This document shows, piece by piece, positions 1 through 12,736 of a DNA stretch of 64,000 bases. Every line of letters starts with the position of its first letter. The first letter of the stretch is position 1. The DNA comes from Armillaria gallica. Its lineage: Eukaryota > Basidiomycota > Agaricomycetes > Agaricales > Physalacriaceae. Made by a program: the position numbers and the translations under genes. Where the stretch lies: NCBI GenBank assembly GCA_037576215.1, contig JBANDB010000003.1:5704001-5768000 (forward strand), written 5' to 3'. The notes beneath the pieces were generated by a model. That model made no database searches, was not told where the DNA came from, and worked only from the letters and a program-made list of their open reading frames with translations.

Positions 1-3
1 GTT

Positions 4-915
4 CTAGGTGAATTGAGTGTGCAGACACTCGATGAGCGCCAAATTCGAAGAGAGGTTTATGTTCCCATAAGCCATGGCCTGATCAAAGTATTTTATGCAG
101 ACGGAGGCGTCAGATGGATCCCTGACATGACCCAAACGAAGGTGATAGGTGGAAGCAAGCACGGTCAGCATCTTCATGCGATCACAGGGCATTGAGTAGG
201 AGACTGCGCTCCGCATGGCAAGGATCGCCCGGTCGACGAGCGCAAGTGTGTGATGATGGTAATACGAGATCTGGAGGGCAACGCCGAGATTGGATTGATT
301 GTGGGCATTAGATGGATTCAATTCGACAGCTTTTCAGCACAGGACAACATTCGGTCGAGATCCTCCTCGTCCTTGAGGAGCTCCCAACGTGCTGTCAATG
401 AGGCCGAAAGAGAGCCATGATACGAGTCAAGGTTTTCCCCATCTGATACAGTGCAAACAATGCACATCTCCTGCGCCCAGATCGCTTTCTGGAGATCCTT
501 AACATCTCCAAGCCGATTGTAACGGCTTTTGAGTAGGGCACCAATATTGTGCAAGCAGATGTTCGTGAGGACATTCAAGTCCACAGCAGCGTCAAGAGCG
601 CGTTCATAGGCGCCTATGGCTTCATCTTCTAATCCCTTCTCCCTCAGAGCCATTCCAAGTCGGCAAAGGTGGTCAAATTTAAATGGATGACCATCAGGAT
701 AGCGGGAGATTGCGAACTCGCAGACTGTTATAGCCTTGTCAAGGGAGCGCACGTTGCCGTCCCGTTCAAAGGATAGAAGAAACGCGTGTTCATGCGCGGC
801 CAAAGTTTCGAGGGACTTGAACCGCCAGCCCACGAGTTCATGGGCGTCCAAGGAATTGGCTAAACTATTGTCGAAAGCGTAAGGTACATCCACAAGAAGA
901 CTATATGAGACTTAC
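4..915 (-). CDS. TPR-repeat protein, 3' part, with a one-base frameshift
   Basis: Tetratricopeptide-repeat protein of the type abundant in Agaricomycetes, where long TPR arrays often precede a CHAT protease domain; no CHAT is visible here, and the gene's 3' direction runs off the left edge. Repeats are clear: NRLGDVKDLQKAIWAQE, then YERALDA and DKAITVCEFAISRYPDG. An intron at about 865-915 (GTAAGT...CAATAG, 51 nt) joins an upstream exon fragment reading FPGAID to LANSLDAHELVG. At about 326-339 the frame breaks. The main frame ends LSCAEKLSN-stop, while the continuation KAVELNPSNAHNQSNL, an obvious TPR helix, lies in the neighbouring frame. One missing G after the run AAAA would explain it. 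The second segment ends at a stop at 4-6. The 5' end beyond about 915 could not be modelled. Family call is firm; intactness is doubtful. Confidence 0.75.
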
Positions 916-3900
916 TCGATCGCCCCTGGGAACGACCTGTCAATGACACTATCAGAACAGAATTTCCTATACGCGAAGGAGGGCACACGTACTTGACAAA
1001 CCCGCAATAGCGTGGAAGACCTGCATCGTCGACTTCGTCCCCGAATCCCTCCTCGGAATGATGATGACTGATACGAGCACAAAATGTGAGAAATTACACA
1101 GAGAAACGTCTGAGATTACCTCGAGAACTCACCCGCAATGTTGATGAGACATGGAATCAGTCGCAGGACTACATGGGTGGAGGGCAGTAAATATACGCGC
1201 CAGTTCAACATACATGCGGCAATGTATCATGCTACCCCGGAACGCATGTACGTACTTACGTTTCTTCTCCCGCGAGCCTGGACCCTTCGTCCACTTTCAC
1301 ATCAACGCCTGCTCTACCGTGACTTCGATTTTCATCTACTGTCGGATTCCTCTCGTATGGAAACCAATCAGCCTTGGCGAGAAATGTCCGATATCCACCA
1401 AAGCAAGGATGCTTATCAAAGAGGAGGATTGGAATGAGGAGTCCTATACATTTACTTATCAAAGGTCGAACATGTATGATGGAAGCGTGGACGTCGGCGT
1501 AGGCAAGGAGCCGAACCGACCGGAGTGTGAAGAGGCATAACGTTGACGAGGGATGGTTCTGTGAACATAGGAAAGGAAACTTTCCATAGGTGAACAGGCC
1601 AAGGATGTTCGTGATTGACTTCGTGTGCACGCCCGGTAGACCTTTGACAGGTCCCCTACAATGAGCAAGCAAGCGCCAAGCCCGGGTGAATCAAAGTTTT
1701 ACGGTAATAATGATCTTCTACTCGTGGGTTAAAAATACGGGATGACAAGTCACTGAAGCGATCGTTAGTACGATGTTTGGTCGAGCGCTTATGAATATAA
1801 CGCCACCTTAAGATCCTTCTCACAGTGTAAAATTAAATATTGTCTCCTTCTCATAGTATCACCAGTATGGTTTACTAGAATTTCTTCGTATCCCTTGTCC
1901 AGCAATCTTCCAACTATTAGCCCTCCTACAATGTGTGCGCGCTTGCGATGTCCCTTTGGATCATATTTTTCGGGACGACTCTGGATGAATACTGTTAAAG
2001 CATATGCCTGCCGAATATCGTTGGACGAGGTTTGGGCCTTTGTGACTCAGCCCATTGCAAGCACATCTACAGATTTGGGGTCATCCTCCCAAAGGATAGT
2101 GCCCATTGATCCTGATGCGCTTCTCTTAGCGCTGTCATGCCAAGAAATCCTGGATCCAAGATTAATAATCTCAAATCGGTGTCTGAGCTGAGGACCTTGT
2201 CCGGCAATTGTGGCGGGTGGATCCGTAGATGAGATGTTGAACCTCGGAGGTCTTTGGTGATGTTGTCATGGTCCACGGTCCTGCCGGTCCTCCCCTTCCC
2301 CGTCCATCGATAAGGACTACGATATGTTGGCGCTTGCGGAACTACTAAGATAACCAGCGCCGGTTTCGGGAGTTCTGAGTGGACAGTATTTTGAAAATTT
2401 GTATTGCGATTTGTGGCAGGCCAGCGATCGAGGGAGAGATTTAGACGGCAAGAGTCCTCTTGAGCGCCAAAGTTTGATATTGTTGCGGAGAGATATCGGT
2501 TAGACGAGCGAAGTAATACGTGGAATACAAGAATGGGAATGGGTTCGGAAGCGAAAAAAAAGTCAAGTGTAGCGCTGACACAAAATACAGGGACTTAAAC
2601 AACGACGAGCTTTCGAAGACGTTAGCCTGGAAGGTGAACAAAACTAGCATGGACTTACCCTCCCCGCCCGCCAGCAGGTCTCAGACAACTCGCCCGTCGT
2701 CAATTTCCGACTTCATGTTAACATGAGTTGGAAGTGAAACTATCTCGTGAGGGCACAGATGACTGGTCAGTGTAGTTTCAGAGTCCTCGTGAAACCAAGC
2801 AAATTGGCCGGATAGGCGATGTGTTGGAAAGCATACCGATTAGCTCCCAGAGCAGGAACCCACGGTAGCGAGCTGTCAGTCTGAGAAGCTGTGGTTGGTA
2901 TTTGGTCTCGTTGTACAGAGAGAGGACGGCACGGTAAGACTTGGCGAGTGGTGAAGAGACATGTCGTTGAGGAAAGGATATCGCCCTTTCTTTGCTGATT
3001 GCACGACTCGTCGCTGTGGGCTTGGAAATCTAAGTCGTATTGGAAAAACTGGACCGGTTCCAGATTCACCGCGGTGTAGCGGGGAGAGCTCATCTTCGAA
3101 AGTTTTGGCAGTGTAGATCAAGAAGGATGCCCGACTTGGGCATAGTTGTATTAGCTAAGCGACTCTGCGTGGCGGTCAGAACCCCGGTGTTCCTGATTGC
3201 CGGTTTTCTAAACTCTAAACTCTGAAGCTCTCATCACTATTTCCGCCGGCATACCCCAGCATACTCCCCATTGAATGTGCTAGGCATGCTTTTTGGTGAT
3301 TCAAGTTGAACCGTGATCCTAGCCAACAGGCCTTGGAGTGGTCCAGGAGAAAATCTTTGAAGAGATCTGCCCAGGAGTAAAGGAGTATGAATTACAGCTG
3401 AGCTTCTAGGCTGATACGCTGGACGACGAATCGAATCGCGTCGCTGATTATTTTCGTTTCTTTCGCCTTACGCAATTTACACAGCATCTCCTCATCGAAA
3501 CCATCATCGGAAACTGGTTCGCTTTTTCTCAATATATTGCTTGTTATCTTCTTCGACACGAAACATATACGCAGACCCAACGGCTGACTCTGAGCTTTAG
3601 GACGCAGTCAAGCCACACGCATCGACGATTCATGCCACCAGCACCGACATCGCAGCTCCCATTGGGCTTTGCATGTCACTATATGCTACCTGCCTCACCG
3701 TTCCTTACATAGGCTATCGATATCATCTCCTCTTGCATTATCTCCCCAGTGAAGCTCTACGCTCGAAATTCCTAAAAGGCACTCAACCGACTCTAGACTC
3801 GAGGGGTAGGAACCCGCCCTCGAGATAGCAACAGACGAAGAGCGGAAACTTATCTTTGGTGGTTCGCGTCGTATAAGTCATATCACTAGGAAAGGATCCG

Positions 3901-4674
3901 GTGTTCACACTAAACACTCGAGAAAAATTCAACGGCCCCTTGACCGTTTTCTCAAAGAAGGTACGCGTCACTCGAACAGGGCTCGTCGAGCTGCTGTTTG
4001 GAATTTGGACGATTTCGATACACACGGTGAATGCAGGGATATAATCGGAGAGGATATAGATCCATTCGACTGTCTCAATCACAACTGTGACGATCCCGAA
4101 CACGTCGAGCTCCCAACGGGCAAGCCTACCGGATTCCAAAATCACTTTTCAGGACGGAAAGATGAAGCCACGCAAACAGTGGATTCATCATCCTTTGTCT
4201 CTAGGCATGCCGTACGCCTTTGATCAGGGTCGAGAAACACGCAAAATTTGGATCATGCCAGGAGGAATGGCACCCTTGCGAGACATCCTTGCTAACTCTT
4301 TATCTCCGCGAGAGAATGAGTGACGAGGGGGGCAACCCGGCAATTCCGGCTTGGGACCGTCTCCTACCTTTCCCCGTTATTTCCCCGATGATGAGTCGTG
4401 CTGCCACCACTGGTACCGGCTCAAGCGTTCATACGATGAATATAGGATGCCAGCCTGGACCAAAACATCTTAATCAATGGGCCAAGTTGTGCGTCTATTC
4501 CCTTCGTTTTCTCCTTTGGTGGCTCAATTGGTGTGCAGGATAGACAGTGGAAATACATCTGAAACGCAACTCGATGTACAACATTGTTGAATGCCCATTC
4601 TTTTCTCGGGAAGTTACTGTTGTCTTTAAATCGCATGCCTTTGACAATTTCGGAAATATGGGCCACGGTCCACA
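916..4674. other. Long stretch without a convincing gene
   Basis: I see no recognisable protein here on either strand. Open frames are short, overlap on both strands and lack family motifs. The best candidate is a short minus-strand frame at 3392-3580, containing KAKETKIISDAIRF, which could be a gene fragment, but nothing around it extends it. A few GT/AG pairs occur by chance. It probably holds intergenic DNA and decayed sequence left of the inverted repeat. Confidence 0.4.
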
Positions 4675-7600
4675 ATGCCATTCTCCTTTTCATGATACTT
4701 CAAATCTCATCCGTCTGTAGGGCACGAACCAAGAGCAGGGCCCATAACTGGCCAACTGTCTCTCGGGGCCCGAGATCGTTAATGAGTCTATGTGTACGCC
4801 ACGACTGCGCGCTATGTCCTTGATATCACTGCTTTAACCCAGCGCCTATGCGCAAAATTCTAGACAGCCTTCTTTACTGAACTTCCAGCACCGCTCTACC
4901 CGTTTTCGATTCGGTTCTTGTTATATAATTACAACTTGATAACAGGCTCCACCTTTTGGGATCAAGCATGGGATGACGCAGATTTCCGCCTTACTCCACT
5001 TCATTTCCACTAAAGCTGCTACCAAGATCATGAGGCTCTGCCGTCGTTTTCTCCTCTCACGCACTATGATACATTGTCGAAGATATCCAACATGTAGACA
5101 AGCTGGCTAAAATGCGGGGGTGCCAGTGGAGAACTCTACTATTGCGCAGCCATCCTCCATGGATGGCAGCTTTCTCATCGATTCAGAAGTTAACATGAGA
5201 AGCCAATCCGAAGAGAGAGGAGTAACCGCCGCAGCTTGCCTGACCAATGAGGGCCCAACCCACATGTTCTTTGCGGTGTGTCTGATAGGTACCCGTCTCC
5301 ACATCTACCGTTGATCATCAACCTTCCTCCAAGATGGTTAAGTATGAGTACAATGCTATCCCGATCCAATTCTAAGCCACCAATTTACTACACACCTGGA
5401 CAAGTGTAGGCGTCCATTCAGCCGTATTCGATCGTCTGCTACCTACAGGTACATTTCCTACTCCCTTCTATTTCAACCCGACTCGCTGATGTCGCCTTTA
5501 GAGTTAGAGCTATCTTCTTCGTGACATGTAGATCATGATGTAACTAGTAGGAGCAAGCCTCGTCCCCCTTTTTTTTTCTCCAAAGGCCTTCTTGGGATGA
5601 TCTCTTGGCTGATGACAACGACCAGGACCGGCCAGAATTAATATGATCAACACAAGCGTTACGGCGCCTTCACACCGTTACGCCCGACGCTCTGCTTTTC
5701 GTCGAGTCCAGATCCCACTGCTAGTACGACTTATCCACAATGAAGAACCTTCCTGTATCATTGACCTCCATTCTCAGCAGAGATACACCTTGGGAAATGA
5801 TCAAGAACCCCCTCCCGAGCCTTATCTGCGAATGTTCGATGAGGTACAAACATGGGGTCCCCGCCTATAAATATTTTTTGAAGGCAAGTGCGGAAACCAC
5901 CTTGTAGAGCTATCATCTCACCGTCTAGGTGATTGATGCTGCGCTTCTTGTGGGGAGTAAACTTAAAGTCTTTCGCTATTCTCTTCTTGTTCCTAGAGAC
6001 TATCTGTTTCATCTCTGTTTCCGACAATGATATCGCAAAGTGTTCTTTTAGTGATTGGTCACTCTCATCGTTCCCATGAAATCGAGGTCCAATCTCATAG
6101 AATGACCAGTGCGGGTACCCCTCAATCGGAGAATTATATGGGAAAGTCGAAACGCTCCACGGGGTGGGAGCTTCTGAAGTTCGGGGACATTAGAGAGCGT
6201 CGTTCAGCCATTCTGTATACGATCATCATTCACCCCGGGTGTGAATGAGGGCATAATCACCTGCCGTGCGTCTTGGCAAATGGACAGTCAGTCATTCACC
6301 ATTACTGCGTGCATTTTCGAGTCTGTCCTGGTTAGCCGAGAAAGAGTCATAGTACAAACGGTGCCGTAGCAAACAGCGACCCGAAACGGAATATCTGTGG
6401 GCGCATAGGGTAATGAATATGATTCTTGTCAAAGATCGACCACCGCTAGAATGATCAACGTGGTTTGTTTGTGCCGTTTCAAGCTGGTTCTAATTTTACA
6501 GAAGATGATGGCCGAAGGGCTTCAGGGTGATAAAGTGCGCCGGTCATTCCTTCTGGTGTTTCCTCAGTACATCTCTCTTTCCCTCGCTGAGAGCATATCG
6601 TGTTTCACAGACTCTCCAAGGATACTGCTCTGCCTACAACGTTATATCGACATCTAAACAATGCCGTTACCAGTGCCCCAAGCAGTTTTCATTTCTCTTG
6701 CCTTGGAGATCTTCTTGTATGGTGCGTTATGTCGTCGAAACGAGTACTTGACGTGTCATCTTACAGATTAAATTTAAGGAATATACAGTTGCCTCTTTGT
6801 TGGATCGTCGTATCTTTTGTTGTGCGCCTCCCCTAAGCATCATCATGGTTGCGGCTGATGCATCTCAATTTGCCATTACAGATTCCGAAGGAAAAAAACC
6901 AAGGTCATTATTACCATGACGGTCTTAAATATCATCATGTGGCTCATGTCCACTGGCCATGTCACCTTGAACTTTGAGAAAACATTCCGTGGATTTTTCT
7001 GGGAGAATGGAATCCAGGATAGCAGCGTCCTCGAGGACGATTCCAACCCGGTGGTATTATCACAGCTAGTCATGGAGTGCATAGAGGTATGTCACTGTCT
7101 ACTCATCTGTACTAAGCCCCCGGCGAAACGTCCCACCCAGTTCATAATCGGAGACACCATTGTCACTTGGAGGGCGTGGGTATTGTGGGACCATGATCGA
7201 CGAATACTCTACGCTTCTTTAATCTTAATTCTGGGTTCGGTCGGTCAGGACCATTCCTTTCTTCTACCGCATCATCTGCTGACTCTCCAAAGTGACTGGT
7301 ACCATGCTTTTTCAGACGTTGGCGAGCTCGTCAGAACCGATCTCTATATATCGGGATGGGGGTACAAGTACTTGGACAACTAGCGCAATGATATTGACAT
7401 TGAGTACGAATGTCTTTGCTACGACCCTAATTGGATACCGAGCATGGTAAGTAATTAGTCTCTTCCACCTAGTTGTGCTATTGACCTTGTGAAGGGTCCA
7501 TCGTCGCTTAATCCGCTCCCTGACCGGCGGATCCTACAGTGCGGCTCAAGTTTGCGGGAAGATTGACATCTTCGCACTCTTAATTGAGTCGGGTGCATTG

Positions 7601-8094
7601 TATTGTTGCACATGGGTATGTATATTTCTAACTTGAAAGCCTCGCGTAATCTAACGTTTCGTAAAAGTTTGCTATGATCTTTGTTTTCAAATTCGTAAAC
7701 AGTGGAGTATACCTCATGATAAATATGCTTGCGCAACTCAGTGTGAGTGTTGTCCCTTTTCCCGCTTAGTGCCTCATTCTCAGGCCCTTTGTCTCTTTAT
7801 AGTCCATCTATCCTACGCTCATTATCACACTCGTCTGTTTGGGGTCAACCCTCGACGTCTCTATCCAGACCTTCAACCAAAGTCGTCCGTCCCAACAAAT
7901 CCGATCCCTCACTGACCCAGTGCGACCTTCGGTTTCATCACCTATATTTTCAACGAGGATTGAAATGTCGGAGGTCTCTGCCACCTATTAATCCTTCCAC
8001 AATGATTCATGGCGACTATAACCGACCTGTATGACTGAATAAGTTGTAATGTAACTGCAAGATTATCTATCTATTCCTCTGTAGTCATCGCCAT
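4675..8094 (+). repeat. Left arm of a large inverted duplication
   Basis: This block matches the reverse complement of about 22463-25882 along its whole length, with small indels. Examples: 4686-4770 pairs with 25790-25875, 6021-6100 with 24425-24510, and the membrane-protein exons at 6661-7991 with 22558-23881. Over the last exon of the gene, hand counting gives roughly 85-90% identity. The outer 2 kb (4675-6660) holds no gene I recognise; a short minus-strand frame at 5758-6027 has a similar frame on the other arm (24506-24793), but the two drift apart and I do not call it a gene. The arms lie about 14.4 kb apart. Confidence 0.85.
6661..7991 (+). CDS. Seven-helix-type membrane protein, copy A
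   Basis: Multi-pass membrane protein of a family common in Agaricomycetes, with no known function. Eight exons: 6661-6721, 6779-6821, 6882-7086, 7141-7239, 7316-7446, 7495-7615, 7668-7742, 7803-7991, giving 307 residues with phases that add up. Landmarks in order: an N-terminal helix (FISLALEIFLYG), a second helix SCLFVGSSYLLL followed by a basic loop FRRKKTK, LNIIMWLMSTGHV, the family signature IGDTIVTWRAWVLW, then helices around LSTNVFATTLIGYRAW, IDIFALLIESGALY and IYPTLIITLVC, and a Ser-rich tail. Intron 1 must use the acceptor at 6778; the acceptor-like site used for comparison further in is not an AG. The fourth intron has an unusual GTCGGT donor, shared with copy C. It sits inside the left arm of the inverted repeat; copies B and C are paralogues. 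Confidence 0.85.
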
Positions 8095-9434
8095 CATAGC
8101 AATGGACTGTGGTTGACTGAGCAAGATCACGAAGATCTAGAGATAGTCAGAGAGCTACAAATACCGCTTTCTCTCCAGCACAGACGAATCGAATAAGAAT
8201 CTGCTCATTATCAGATCTCGAAAAAATCAGAGAATACCACTTCCTGGACAAAAGACACTAATATGTTAACGACTCGGATAGAGGTGGATACCCTTCGAAG
8301 CACTGAATCAACTTCGAGTCCCTTGACCTTCCTATTTAGACTGGAGGACCGTTGACGTGGGAATGATTGAAGGGTTCGGGTAAGCTATTCTTATAGAAGG
8401 GCCTATTGGGCAAAGCCGCGAGGTGTATAGGTACGCGGCTTATCGCGTCTCCGACTTTTCAGCGGCCCTGGATATGATAAGTATCCAGTGCGGAATCTGT
8501 CAGTGAGACCAATCAAAACAGGTGGCTGTCAGTAGTGCATGGGTATCAGATTGTTGGACGCTCGAGCATCTGCAAGATTCTCGCTACTGAATCTGCATCA
8601 CCACTAGTAGATCGCTGAAGTAGCGCTGATCCGAGATTAGCGGTCTTTAGTGGTATAAAAAAGTGAGGATGACCACTGCATGTTCACAGCGCTTCCGCAA
8701 AGCGGTCAGTCGTAACATTATTCGAAGCCTTCGAAAAGTTTAAGGCAAACTGTCCTCGCAGAAAACGGATCCCAAGAAGGCCAAGGTCCATGTCAATGAC
8801 TCACAAAAGGGCGTTGCACTTCGTGATAATGCGAGCAGTATGTCATCGACTCGAGTAGAATAATGATCATTATGTGGAAGTAGATCGTCAACAGAAGAGG
8901 GTACCATTCATCATTTATGCCCCGGGAGAAGGAATGAAAGGCGAACTCGTGGTATGCCGGCCGAAATCAAGCACAGCCACAGTTTTGTGCTTGTTTTTAC
9001 TTACACTCCTCGGATCCGTATCCTCCAGACCCAATAACGCCGTCCCAAGGGTTCCTTAGTGCTAACTGTGGTCAAACAAACTTGAATACTGTGAAGGTGC
9101 TACACTATCATAGGACAATTCATCAAGGACTTCGAGTCTGTCTGACTCATTGGCTGTACTGTCGGACGCCGCTGGGATAGCCTGAGCGCTTGATACGATC
9201 CATATTTAATCACTCGACGGCTGGAGTAGTCTGTTCTCCGATATCTTAACTGAAGTATGCTGAGAATCCTTCGAAGACTGATGCATTGATGCCCGGGTAA
9301 ATCTCTTCCCTAGTGCATGTTCCGAGCAAAAATCTGGTTCTCAGGGTATGCATACTTAAACCCATTGCTGTTCTCCCTCGGTATTCTCTCAACATACTCA
9401 TCTCTCCAAAATCTCCTTCCTTTCTTCCTACGAA
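8095..9434. other. Intergenic stretch between membrane genes A and B
   Basis: No gene is visible. A plus-strand frame at 8874-9059 has a hydrophobic segment (VLCLFLLTLLGSVSS) but no neighbours or motif to support it. Homology to the other arm of the inverted repeat stops at about 8094. The last few hundred bases before 9435 presumably hold the promoter of copy B. Confidence 0.4.
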
Positions 9435-10892
9435 ATGGCACTCTCCGTCTCGGACGCGGCCTTTATTTCTTTGGCCATTGAGATGCTACTATATGGTGCG
9501 TCGTCTCAATGCCCAGTCTCAAGACCTTTCACGAAACCGATTCTTAGGCATGTACACATGCCTCTTTGCAGGATCGCTGTATCTCTTAGTGTGAGTTTCC
9601 TTGAGAAGATCATGATCGATGCTGACTAGTGTCTTCCCCTCATGTTAGATTCAAACGAAAGAAATCCAAGGTCATCATATCCATGATGATCCTGAACATC
9701 ATCATGTGGTCCGTGTCGACTGCCCACGCCGGCGTGAGCTTCGATGAGAAGTTTATGGGGTTACTCCGTGAGAACGGGGCTCAAAATCCTTTGGTTTTCG
9801 AAAATAATGGTGCCCCGAGGGTATTCGCTCAGCTATCACTGGAATGCGTAAATGTATGTTCTTCTCTGACTATTGCAGCTGACTTTCAGAATGATGACAC
9901 GTCGTGTTACAGTTCATGTTCGGAGACGGAATCATTTTATGGAGAGCGTGGGTACTCTGGAAATGCGACCGACGGATACTTTGTATGTCCGTGATTCTGC
10001 TTCTAATCACGCTCGGTGAGGACCATGATCTGCTTCCAATGCCGTACACTGACTTTTGTTACCGGAAGGAATGGGCTGTGGCTTGGGTTATACATTGACG
10101 CACCCTCCAGGGCCATTTGTTGACACTGAGTCTCGAAACCCGGCTTCTGTTATTTGGGGTGCCGGTGCAATGATTTCGACGATGATAACAAATATCTGTG
10201 CTACGTCCCTCATCGCTTACCGTATCTGGTACGTCGTTTCTGCCTCTCCGTTACCCGCCTACTTACTCCTTTTCCAAGGACCCATCATCGTTTGATTCGT
10301 TCCTTGACAGGCGAGTCCCTCGCGGCTCAGTTTACCAAGCAGAACAGTATCTTGATATTCTTGATCGAGTCGGGAATGTTGTATGTTTGCACATGGGTGC
10401 GTATCTGTTTCTGCTTGCGTTAGTGATGCCTCAACTTCCAGAATTGGTCATAGTTCGCAGCAATTTTTGCTTTTATATTTTCGAGCAACGGGATATACAT
10501 CATGTTGGGTATGCTCGCCCAGCTTACAGTGAGAGCTATCTGTCTTTCCCTTATGCCTCATTCTCAAACCCCTCGTACTGCTGTAGGCCATCTATCCCAC
10601 TCTTATTATCATGCTCGTCTGCGTGAGGGCAACACTTGACGTGGCCATCGAAACCTTTGAGCAAACACGGCTGTCCCATCATTTTGTCGCTGCTAGTGGT
10701 CCGAGGCGTCATCCATCCATTCCAATGCGTACGAGGGTTGGAATAGAGACCACGACATATATGTCTGCCGAGAATGTTGAATATCTCGCCATCAATACCT
10801 CAGCGTCGAAGGATGACAAGGATCTGCCTGCTGGCAAATTACCGAGTGAGTCTACAGAAACGCTGCGAAGATTTGATATTCATTCTTCGTAG
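9435..10892 (+). CDS. Seven-helix-type membrane protein, copy B
   Basis: Paralogue of copies A and C, outside the inverted repeat and in direct orientation to A. Eight exons: 9435-9495, 9548-9590, 9649-9853, 9913-10015, 10111-10228, 10279-10396, 10454-10528, 10587-10892; total 342 residues in a continuous frame. Exon boundaries fall at the same places as in A and C. Landmarks: FISLAIEMLLYG, CLFAGSLYLLV followed by FKRKKSK, LNIIMWSVSTAHAGV, signature FGDGIILWRAWVLW, ITNICATSLIAYRIW, HHRLIRSLTGES, ILIFLIESGMLY, IYPTLIIMLVCV, and a longer hydrophilic tail of about 75 residues. The fold suggests seven transmembrane helices; receptor or transporter roles are both possible and I cannot choose. It is more diverged from A and C than they are from each other, so it is the older duplicate. 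Confidence 0.88.
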
Positions 10893-11441
10893 AGAACGCT
10901 GGTATCGGAACACCCGAGACGAACTCGACGGCATCGTCGGTTAACATTGGTCCGGAAGAGGAACCATACTCTGGATCCAGCACACAGGTATAACGTGTAA
11001 TTTAGATGGGAGTAGGAATGGGTAAAAATTTCACCGAGAGCAACGTTTGGAGGAGAAAAGATGGAAGGCCAGGAAGAGGAATGAAAGTTATCTATGTTGT
11101 GATGACGGGAATTGGTGTAATACTACCTAACAACCGTCCTTGACGATGAATGATCGGATAAATGCGCGGCATCGTCTGCAGTAGTTCCAGCAAGTATATC
11201 ATATATAGCTTCACGAGCCAGAGTCGCAGAGGGGAGTGCTCGAGAATGTAGAGTCGCAACTCCGGCAGTATGACGAGGTGATCGTTCACATGCATAGCGC
11301 GAATGATAGTAGGAATGTTGTATTTCAGTGTCACCTGCTTCTGTTGTAGATACAAAAAATGGTTGATACATTAACAAGTCCTAAATATCTTCGTGAGTAC
11401 TGCGAGAAGATAAGCACGTTACTAAAACTCACCGATGCACA
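10893..11441. other. Intergenic stretch with a possible exon
   Basis: Between the stop of membrane gene B and the stop of the LETM1-like gene. On the minus strand 11123-11340 is open in two frames after an acceptor-like CAACAG; one reads AREAIYDILAGTTADDAAH. It could be an exon of an unrecognised small gene. No family can be named. Confidence 0.3.
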
Positions 11442-12368
11442 TTATTCTCCATCCTGGCTTGGCCCATAAAAGACAGAAAACGCAAGGGCTGCCTTGAGCC
11501 TTTGATCGTGACTCCCATTTGCGACATGGTCAAGCCACCACCTAAGCAGAGGCGCGGCTTCCGCCTCACTAACCAAACACAACCCACGCTCATTCACTGC
11601 CTCGCGCACCTCGTCAGGACCTAACCCATCTAGGCCATCCTTCACCAGCCATGCATCATCCTCCTCGAGAAACTCCATGTGGGACTCGATACCGAGTGGA
11701 GGAACTGGGATTGATTGGAGTGCCGGTAGGCCATACAAACGGCAGATCGCAAGGCGGCGGCTACGATGAAACCAAAAGTCCTCTTCATCGTCAACTTTCA
11801 CACTCTCTACATTGTCTTCTTCTTCATTCCCATCCTCGTCTGCGAAAGGCTGGATCTTGAGGCGCTCAAGGAGCTCGTGGGCCTTTCTGAGGACCGGGAG
11901 AGCATCCCTGACACTCTGTATATGTGCTTCACGCTGACGACGAAGCTGGCCTGGGAGGATAATCGTCGAAGGAAGAAATGAAGGCGGAAGCAGTACCACG
12001 AACGGAAGAATGATGGGGTCCAACAATAGCACGCAGAAGGGTGCGATCTTGGACATGTCTCTGTCCTGTGTCCTCAGCATGCGCCATTCCCTCCTCGTAG
12101 TCGGCGTCTTTGAAAGTTTGGCCCTGCGTCTGATTACTTCGAATATTCCAGTCGCGTAAAAGTATAGAAGCTGGAACGTCGACGTCGCGACCCAGTTGGC
12201 TAGAGTAGGCTTGGGTCCGAAACTTGGTAAAACACCGCGAGATTCGGCGTCATCGATATCATCCTTTATGCGCCTGAAGATGGACGGCTTTTCTTGGGTG
12301 GACAGAGGACGACTTCCGACAGTAAGATGCAGTTGTCGACGATGCCGCACGACATGGCGGATGATCAT
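11442..12368 (-). CDS. LETM1-like mitochondrial inner-membrane protein
   Basis: A 308-residue protein with LETM1 features. The first 25 residues are basic and Ser/Thr-containing without acids (RHVVRHRRQLHLTVGSR), as in a mitochondrial presequence. A hydrophobic segment at about 108-137 (APFCVLLLDPIILPFVVLLP followed by SFLPSTIILPGQ) matches the LETM1 membrane segment with its Pro-rich, 'LPS' ending. The C-terminal half, about 150-300, is the soluble ribosome-binding-like domain: helices around LRKAHELLERLKIQPF, an acidic insert at 182-197, then LCLVSEAEAAPLLRWWLDHV. LETM1/Mdm38/Ylh47 proteins act in the mitochondrial inner membrane in K+/H+ exchange and in holding ribosomes. The protein is shorter than Mdm38 and lacks EF-hands, closer to the LETMD1 size class. 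Single exon; the start at 12368 fits the presequence. Confidence 0.82.
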   Translation of the reverse strand: MIIRHVVRHRRQLHLTVGSRPLSTQEKPSIFRRIKDDIDDAESRGVLPSFGPKPTLANWVATSTFQLLYFYATGIFEVIRRRAKLSKTPTTRREWRMLRTQDRDMSKIAPFCVLLLDPIILPFVVLLPPSFLPSTIILPGQLRRQREAHIQSVRDALPVLRKAHELLERLKIQPFADEDGNEEEDNVESVKVDDEEDFWFHRSRRLAICRLYGLPALQSIPVPPLGIESHMEFLEEDDAWLVKDGLDGLGPDEVREAVNERGLCLVSEAEAAPLLRWWLDHVANGSHDQRLKAALAFSVFYGPSQDGE

Positions 12369-12736
12369 GGCGACCGGCCGTTACGCTGTCACGTGTGACT
12401 TCAGCGGCGACTACGGCGAGCTGCGGCCGACTCAGCGGCCCTTTCTACTAGTCTCGGCATTAGAAGTACTTTGCTCAAACTCTGCTTAGTATTCTCTAGA
12501 CGGCCTCGCTCCAGACTCATTCTCCTGTGATTTCTGCCTCACGTCTATCGTAACGAAGTCTTTTTAAAATACTGGGTGATTAGCGACTCATTCGATACTC
12601 TTTCACTTATAGCCGGTGCTCTAGTACTACGCCTCTCCGAGTTGTGAATCGCCGTCTGTGTAGCGCTACTTCCCACATCGTATCCTCCTTCGAAAAATTG
12701 TTTTCCTTGGTCAGCTTCGATGCCAACAAGCCCTTC
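12369..12736. other. Intergenic/promoter region of the LETM1-like gene
   Basis: About 370 bases between the start of the LETM1-like gene (minus) and the stop of the first kinase-like/dsRBM copy (minus). It should hold the LETM1-like promoter and the terminator of the neighbour. No clear TATA box or other motif is visible. Confidence 0.4.

Noticed and set aside
1138..1672. Overlapping frames of 99-138 codons on both strands
   Set aside because: No motifs, mutually overlapping, codon make-up not protein-like.
5758..6027. Minus-strand frame shared in part with 24506-24793 in the other inverted arm
   Set aside because: The two frames resemble each other only because the DNA is duplicated; they diverge by frame-changing indels and share neither start nor end.
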